NCBI GenBank assembly: GCA_003202005.1 | Contig: QJJF01000004.1 | Location: forward strand, 215,661-279,660 | Length of the DNA stretch: 64,000 nt | Direction of reading: 5' to 3' | DNA from: Williamsia faeni | GTDB lineage: Bacteria > Actinomycetota > Actinomycetes > Mycobacteriales > Mycobacteriaceae | Shown here: one piece after another, positions 59,450 to 64,000 of the stretch | Position numbering within the stretch: position 1 is the stretch's first letter | Layout: every line of letters starts with the position of its first letter | The notes under the pieces: model-generated | What the model was told of the DNA's origin: nothing | Database searches by the model: none | What the model saw: the letters and a program-made list of their open reading frames with translations, nothing else | Position numbers and translations under genes: made by a program

Positions 59450-60736
59450 TCAGAGAGGACGCGGCGCGTCCAGGACCTCGAGGAGCAGATGCATCGCAGC
59501 GGTGGCCGAGAGCGCGCGGACGGTCTTCCGGTCACCGGGGAACCGGCGCGTTCGTGTCACCGTCGGTTGGCCCGCGATCGCGACGGCGAAACAGACAGTC
59601 CCCACCGGTTTGAGGTCGGTCCCACCGCCGGGGCCGGCGATCCCGGTGGTGGACACCGCGGTGTCGGCTCCGAGTCGGCTCGCTGCACCCTCGGCCATTC
59701 GCGCGGCCACCTGTTCGCTGACCGCGCCGTGTTCGGCGATCACGTCGGACGGAACGTCGAGAAGACCGGTCTTCACCTCGTTGGCGTAGGCGACCACGGC
59801 GCCGACGACGTACGCCGACGACCCGGCCCGGTCGGTGAGGCGCGCGGCGATCTTGCCGCCCGTGCACGACTCTGCGGTGGCGATCTTCCGGCCGGTCAGC
59901 CTATCTGCGATCAGCTCGTCGATGGTCGAGCCGTCGGTCGAGAAGATCTGTGCACCATGATGTTCCGTGACTGTCGTCGCCAGCCGGTCGTAGGAGTCGG
60001 CCGACGACGCGGGATATCGGGTCACCATCTCGAGTTCTCCGAGCTGCAGGCAGGTGGTGATCTCGAGCGTCTCGAACCCGGCGGTGTGGTGCTCTGCGGA
60101 GCGCAGCGTTGCCGCGAGATCGGCTTCGGAGAGTCCGTACGCGCGAATCGTTGACTGCCCGAACACCGATCGCCTGGCCAGGACATCGGCGACGGCGGCG
60201 GTGTCGAGTGCCGCCGGCCACATCGCCTGCAGCTCACCGGGTGGCCCCGGCAGCACCAGGATGGCAGGCAGGGTCCCGGTCGCCGCGATCGCCACGCCCG
60301 GGGCAGTCCCCGTGGGCGGAATCGATTGTGCGCCTTCGGGAACCAGGGCCTGCTTGCGGATGCCCGCCCGCAACGGCTCAGGATCCGGGGCAGCGGACAT
60401 GCGTCCGCGCCAGCGCTGGATGATTCCGGCGATGTGCTCTTCGAGGTCGGGGTCGAGATGCAGCTCGCGACCGCAGAAGGCCGCGACTGCCGCGACGGTC
60501 AGATCATCAGCGGTCGGTCCGAGCCCTCCGGTGGTCATGATGAGGTCGACACGCTGATCGGCCAGGAATTGCAGTTGGGCGGTCAGATCATCCGGACGGT
60601 CACCGCACACGGTGATGTGCGCGACGTCCACGCCGAGATCGAGGAGGCGCTGCGCAACCCAGGGACCGTTCTGGTCGGTGACCCGACCGCTGAGAACTTC
60701 GGTTCCGGTAACAACCACACCCGCCCGCACTGTCAT
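59450..60736 (-). CDS. cinA: CinA family protein (nicotinamide mononucleotide deamidase/ADP-ribose pyrophosphatase type)
   Basis: A 428-residue protein. The N-terminal MoaB-like domain has GTEVLSGRV and [11 protein letters not shown]. The C-terminal PncC domain has [15 protein letters not shown] and [11 protein letters not shown]. Full-length CinA recycles pyridine nucleotides by deamidating NMN. The ATG at 60736 gives the canonical N-terminus. Both domains look intact. Confidence 0.95.
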   Translation of the reverse strand: MTVRAGVVVTGTEVLSGRVTDQNGPWVAQRLLDLGVDVAHITVCGDRPDDLTAQLQFLADQRVDLIMTTGGLGPTADDLTVAAVAAFCGRELHLDPDLEEHIAGIIQRWRGRMSAAPDPEPLRAGIRKQALVPEGAQSIPPTGTAPGVAIAATGTLPAILVLPGPPGELQAMWPAALDTAAVADVLARRSVFGQSTIRAYGLSEADLAATLRSAEHHTAGFETLEITTCLQLGELEMVTRYPASSADSYDRLATTVTEHHGAQIFSTDGSTIDELIADRLTGRKIATAESCTGGKIAARLTDRAGSSAYVVGAVVAYANEVKTGLLDVPSDVIAEHGAVSEQVAARMAEGAASRLGADTAVSTTGIAGPGGGTDLKPVGTVCFAVAIAGQPTVTRTRRFPGDRKTVRALSATAAMHLLLEVLDAPRPL

Positions 60737-60866
60737 GTTGCCGAGCCTAACGGGTGACGTCTCGCTGACCCGAGCGTCTCGCGTGCCCCGGTGCACACAT
60801 AACGAGTCGAGGAGTCACATCCGGCCCTTCGGGCACGATTTGTGTGCAACCACGCACCGGGCGTGC

Positions 60867-63659
60867 TCAGCGTGCCCGCAGGGGATCGACGGTGGCCGGG
60901 GCTTTCAACGGAACGGGTGGTGACGAGATCAGGTTGCGTCGCCGTCTGATGGCCTTCTCGACCTCCACCACGATCGGGATGATCAGCGCCCAGCCGATGC
61001 AGGCGAGCCACTGTGCGCCGGTCAAGGACGTCGTCATGAGGAGGTCCTGGAGGACGCCTGCCTGCACCGCGAACACCGTCACGACGATCGGGACCGACAG
61101 GATCTTCAGTGCGCCGAGAACCGGTGCTACGAGGCCGGATTCCGGATCTCGCCGCATGACCAGGCCGGCGAAGATCGAACCGATCGACAACACCACGAAC
61201 GCGGTTGTCATCGGGACATTCGCCTCGGTCGAACTCATCTCACCCGGGGCGAGGAGCATCGCGGCGAGGGTGACGGCGAACTGCAGGATGCCGTACCACA
61301 ACCACTGTATGAACGACGGCCGATTGGCGATCGGCATCTTGGGGTCGCGCGGTGGTTTGTCCATCAGACCCGGCGACGGTGGGTCCACCATGATGACGGC
61401 CACCGGGAACAGCGTGATGAAGAAATGCTGGAAGAGCACCATCAGTGGGGTGAGCGCGACACCGTCGTTGATGTTGAAGATACTCGCGACGAGGAACAGG
61501 ATCACCAGCGAGAACAGCTTCGCCATCTGATAGCGGATGTACGACACGATCTTTTCGTAAATGTTGCGGCCCAGGCGGATGGCGGTGATGAGTGTCCCGA
61601 AGTTGTCGTCGGTGAGCACCATCTTTCCGGCCTGTTTGGTCACCTCGCTTCCGGACCCCATGGCGACGCCGATGTCAGCTTTCTTCAGCGCAGCGGCATC
61701 GTTGACGGCGTCTCCGGTCATCGCGACAACGTCGCCGCCTCGCTGCATGATGTCGGCCAGACGCAGTTTGTCCTGTGGGGTGACCCGGCCGAACACGTGC
61801 AGGTTCGGGAGGGCCGCAGACAGTTCGTCGTCGGACATGGCTTGCAGTTCCGCACCGCTGATCGCGCCGGGTCCGAGGCCGAGTTCAGCGCCGATCGCCG
61901 ACGCGGTGATCGCATGGTCGCCGGTGATCATCCGGACGTCGATGCCCGCCTGGTGGGCGATGCGCACAGACTCGATGGCCTCCGGCCGAAGCGGGTCGAT
62001 GATGCCGACCATGCCGACGAATGTCAGGTCCTCGACAAACGACATGGGGTCGGCCACAGCGGCCTCCTGCTGTCCGTCGAGGCGCCGAACTGCGAACGCC
62101 AGGACACGAAGCCCCTTCTCGGACATGGTCCGATTCGCTTCGGTCAGCTCGTCCATGACCTCGTCGATGGGCACCAGCTGCCGGCCCGGCCGGAAGGCGG
62201 ACGTGCAGCGGGCCAGGACCACGTCGGGTCCACCCTTCACCAGTTCCACGAACTCGGTGGTTCCGTCCACCGGGAGGTTGTGGAACGTCGCCATGAACTT
62301 GTACGCGGAGTCGAACGGTACGGCAGCGACGCGCGGATAGGTCCGCCGTGTCAGAGGGGCGTCGACACCGACCTTGGCCGCAAGCACCACCAGTGCGGCC
62401 TCGGTGGGGTCACCGACAACATCTCCGGTGGCGGACACGGTCGCGTCGCTGTCGAGGCACAAACCGTATGCGAGGAGGGTGAAGTCGGGGACGGCCTCGC
62501 CCGCGACCTGGGTGATCTTCCCGGACTTCGAATAACCCTCACCGTCGACGAGGTACCAGCCACCGTGGAAGTACAGGGACCGCACGGTCATCTGATTCAT
62601 CGTCAGAGTGCCGGTCTTGTCCGAGTTGATCACACTGGTCGCGCCGAGCGTCTCGACGTCGGTGAGGTTCTTCACGATGGCCTTCGCATCGGCCAGTTGT
62701 TTCGCGCCGAATGCCAGCATTGCCTGGACAAACGTCGGCAGGCCGGTGGGAATCGCGGAGACACCCATCGAGATACCCAGCAGCAGAAGCGTTGTCATAT
62801 CCTGGCCGCGAATCAGCCCGATGATCACGATGATCGCCACCGCCACCCAGGCGATGATGCCGAGAAGTCTGGTGAGCGAGTCCAGTTCGCGCTGGAGCGG
62901 AGATTTATTCGGCGGCACCGCGGAGAGCATCGACGCGATCTGACCCATCTGGGTGTGCATGCCCGTCTCCGTCACCACAATGGTGGCTGTGCCACGGGTG
63001 ACAGAGGTGTTCTGGAAGACCATGTTGCTGCGGTCGCCGAGAGAAACCTCGACGGCGTCGATGGTTTCGGGGTCCTTCGCGACGGGCGCGCTCTCACCCG
63101 TCAGTGCGGCCTCCTGGGTCTCCAGGGTGGCCGTCGCGAGTAGACGGCCATCGGCGGGCACGATGTCGCCTGCCTCCAGCTGCACGATGTCGCCCGGCAC
63201 CAGGTCGGTGGCGTTGAGTTGGATCAGGGTGGCGTCGCGGATGACGCGGGCCTGTGGTGTCTGCATTTTCGCCAACGCGTCCACGCTGGCGCGGGCTTTC
63301 AATTCCTGCCGGGTGCCCAGGATGATGTTGAAACCGACGAGAACTGCCACGATGAGTGCCGTCGGTATCTCGTCGATCACGATGCTGACGATTGCCACCG
63401 CGACCAGCATCAGGTTCATGGGGTCTTTGAGCTGCTGTAGCGCGACCGACCACATCGATGTCGTCGGTTCGGCGGCTATTTCGTTGGGGCCGTACTGACG
63501 CCGGCGTTCCTCTACCTCACCGGCCCTCAGACCGAGCTGCCGATCGGAGGCCAGCGCGGACACCACGGCATCGCTGTTCTGGGCATGCCAGTTGGTTGTC
63601 GCTTGTCCGTCGATGCGTTCGATGTCGGCACCATTCGGCGTGGATTCGGTCTTGGCCAT
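60867..63659 (-). CDS. P2-type cation-transporting P-type ATPase with altered M4 motif
   Basis: A 930-residue pump with an N-terminal cation ATPase domain, actuator TGES (187-190), phosphorylation site Asp347 in NSDKTGTLT, nucleotide KGGPD, hinge GDAVNDAAALK and about ten helices. Helix M4 reads AIPTGLP (302-308) where Ca2+ and Na+ pumps have AIPEGLP, so the ion-binding Glu is Thr. Asn replaces the Cys usual before SDKTG. The transported ion is therefore unclear. AAAGGA precedes the ATG; it lies 34 nt after the PPK2 gene and is probably co-transcribed with it. Confidence 0.94.
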   Translation of the reverse strand: MAKTESTPNGADIERIDGQATTNWHAQNSDAVVSALASDRQLGLRAGEVEERRRQYGPNEIAAEPTTSMWSVALQQLKDPMNLMLVAVAIVSIVIDEIPTALIVAVLVGFNIILGTRQELKARASVDALAKMQTPQARVIRDATLIQLNATDLVPGDIVQLEAGDIVPADGRLLATATLETQEAALTGESAPVAKDPETIDAVEVSLGDRSNMVFQNTSVTRGTATIVVTETGMHTQMGQIASMLSAVPPNKSPLQRELDSLTRLLGIIAWVAVAIIVIIGLIRGQDMTTLLLLGISMGVSAIPTGLPTFVQAMLAFGAKQLADAKAIVKNLTDVETLGATSVINSDKTGTLTMNQMTVRSLYFHGGWYLVDGEGYSKSGKITQVAGEAVPDFTLLAYGLCLDSDATVSATGDVVGDPTEAALVVLAAKVGVDAPLTRRTYPRVAAVPFDSAYKFMATFHNLPVDGTTEFVELVKGGPDVVLARCTSAFRPGRQLVPIDEVMDELTEANRTMSEKGLRVLAFAVRRLDGQQEAAVADPMSFVEDLTFVGMVGIIDPLRPEAIESVRIAHQAGIDVRMITGDHAITASAIGAELGLGPGAISGAELQAMSDDELSAALPNLHVFGRVTPQDKLRLADIMQRGGDVVAMTGDAVNDAAALKKADIGVAMGSGSEVTKQAGKMVLTDDNFGTLITAIRLGRNIYEKIVSYIRYQMAKLFSLVILFLVASIFNINDGVALTPLMVLFQHFFITLFPVAVIMVDPPSPGLMDKPPRDPKMPIANRPSFIQWLWYGILQFAVTLAAMLLAPGEMSSTEANVPMTTAFVVLSIGSIFAGLVMRRDPESGLVAPVLGALKILSVPIVVTVFAVQAGVLQDLLMTTSLTGAQWLACIGWALIIPIVVEVEKAIRRRRNLISSPPVPLKAPATVDPLRAR

Positions 63660-63693
63660 AAAAGCTTGTTTCCTTTCGCGGCCCCGGACTCTT

Positions 63694-64000
63694 TTAGAAC
63701 GGGGTCGGAATCCAGTGCAGTTGTTGGGTTGGCTCCTCGTAGTCGCCGGCGGGCTGCCGCTCCGGCAGTGTCACGTCGGGGCGATGGAGGGGTTCGTACG
63801 GGATTTGGCCGAGAAGGTGACTGAGGATGTTGAGACGTCCGCGTTTCTTGTCATCGGTCTTGACGACAAACCAGGGTGCCCAGCCGGTGTCGGTGAGACG
63901 GAACATGTCGTCCCGGGCTCGCGAGTAGTCGTGCCAATGGCTGTACGACTTCAGATCCAGGTCCGAAAGCTTCCAGATCTTTCTCGGGTCGTCGATCCGG
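63694..64000 (-). CDS. ppk2: Polyphosphate kinase 2, 3' part (cut by window end)
   Basis: The last 101 codons of a PPK2-type kinase, which uses polyphosphate to phosphorylate nucleotides or the reverse. Visible motifs are RIDDPRKIWKLSDLD, SHWHDYSRARDDMF and TGWAPWFVVKTDDKKRGRLN, diagnostic of the family C-terminus. The 5' part with the Walker motifs lies beyond the window. A tail of about 25 residues follows the conserved core. It is upstream of the P-type ATPase gene on the same strand. Confidence 0.93.
   Translation of the reverse strand, partial: RIDDPRKIWKLSDLDLKSYSHWHDYSRARDDMFRLTDTGWAPWFVVKTDDKKRGRLNILSHLLGQIPYEPLHRPDVTLPERQPAGDYEEPTQQLHWIPTPF

Overview
The window is high-GC actinobacterial DNA. 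It most resembles the order Mycobacteriales (Gordonia, Williamsia, Rhodococcus or Mycolicibacterium; the genus is an inference). The clues are a Glu-Asp-Phe tRNA cluster, a 13E12-type DUF222/HNH gene, several small PPOX/F420-type oxidoreductases, a monomeric NADP isocitrate dehydrogenase, and a GT2/DUF2064/membrane-protein neighbourhood like one known in mycobacteria. Genes are tightly packed. Many start and stop codons overlap as ATGA, and several convergent pairs overlap at their 3' ends.

Region 1 (1-31380) is bracketed by a 210-bp direct repeat. Each copy carries tRNA-Asp and tRNA-Phe, and the copies differ at 4 positions. From left to right the enclosed segment holds four blocks. (a) A group 1h (actinobacterial, high-affinity) [NiFe]-hydrogenase locus on the minus strand, read hypA-hypB-hhyS-hhyL-NifU/Rieske-like protein-DUF5947-DUF6084-411 aa protein-39 aa membrane peptide-maturation protease-hypC-hypF-hypC-hypD-hypE-DUF6390. 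A nickel permease gene is divergent to it. Together these supply nickel uptake, the Fe(CN)2CO ligands, nickel insertion, C-terminal processing, the enzyme and a candidate electron carrier. (b) A minus-strand operon (quinone reductase, TauD-like dioxygenase, BKACE/DUF849 enzyme, MFS permease, alpha/beta hydrolase) with a divergent AraC regulator. (c) A three-gene flavin electron-transfer module (membrane ferric-reductase-like flavoprotein, FMN-binding lipid-side protein, ApbE flavin transferase). (d) Two luciferase-like monooxygenases with a divergent nitroreductase, then a class 3 lipase, a PPOX protein and a ClC transporter.

Region 2 (31381-41179) starts with five 21-bp tandem repeats just after tRNA-Phe. 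It continues with an eight-gene minus-strand catabolic operon (MaoC double hotdog, CitE/Mcl-like lyase, aldehyde dehydrogenase, SCP2-like protein, alpha/beta hydrolase, class III CoA-transferase, enoyl-CoA hydratase, acyl-CoA dehydrogenase). A divergent IclR regulator sits at one end and a convergent EthD protein at the other. The enzymes fit a route from a lactone or ester through a dicarboxylate to CoA esters that are cleaved by a malyl-CoA-type lyase. The substrate is unknown.

Region 3 (41254-49595) contains GtrA-like and four-helix membrane proteins, a cytochrome b-like/sulfite-oxidase-like fusion, a methyltransferase, a DUF2064 protein and a GT2 polyprenyl-phosphate-type glycosyltransferase. 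Next come a large divergent membrane protein, an OmpR/histidine-kinase pair and a sugar-nucleotide epimerase, which suggests envelope glycoconjugate work.

Region 4 (49785-64000) contains a 13E12 HNH gene lying between an intact PPOX gene and an internally deleted remnant of the same family. It also has a lipoprotein esterase, an SRPBCC protein, a short aconitase lacking one usual Fe-S cysteine, a convergent monomeric isocitrate dehydrogenase, DinB, CinA, a P-type ATPase with an altered M4 motif, and the 3' part of a polyphosphate kinase 2 gene cut by the window end.
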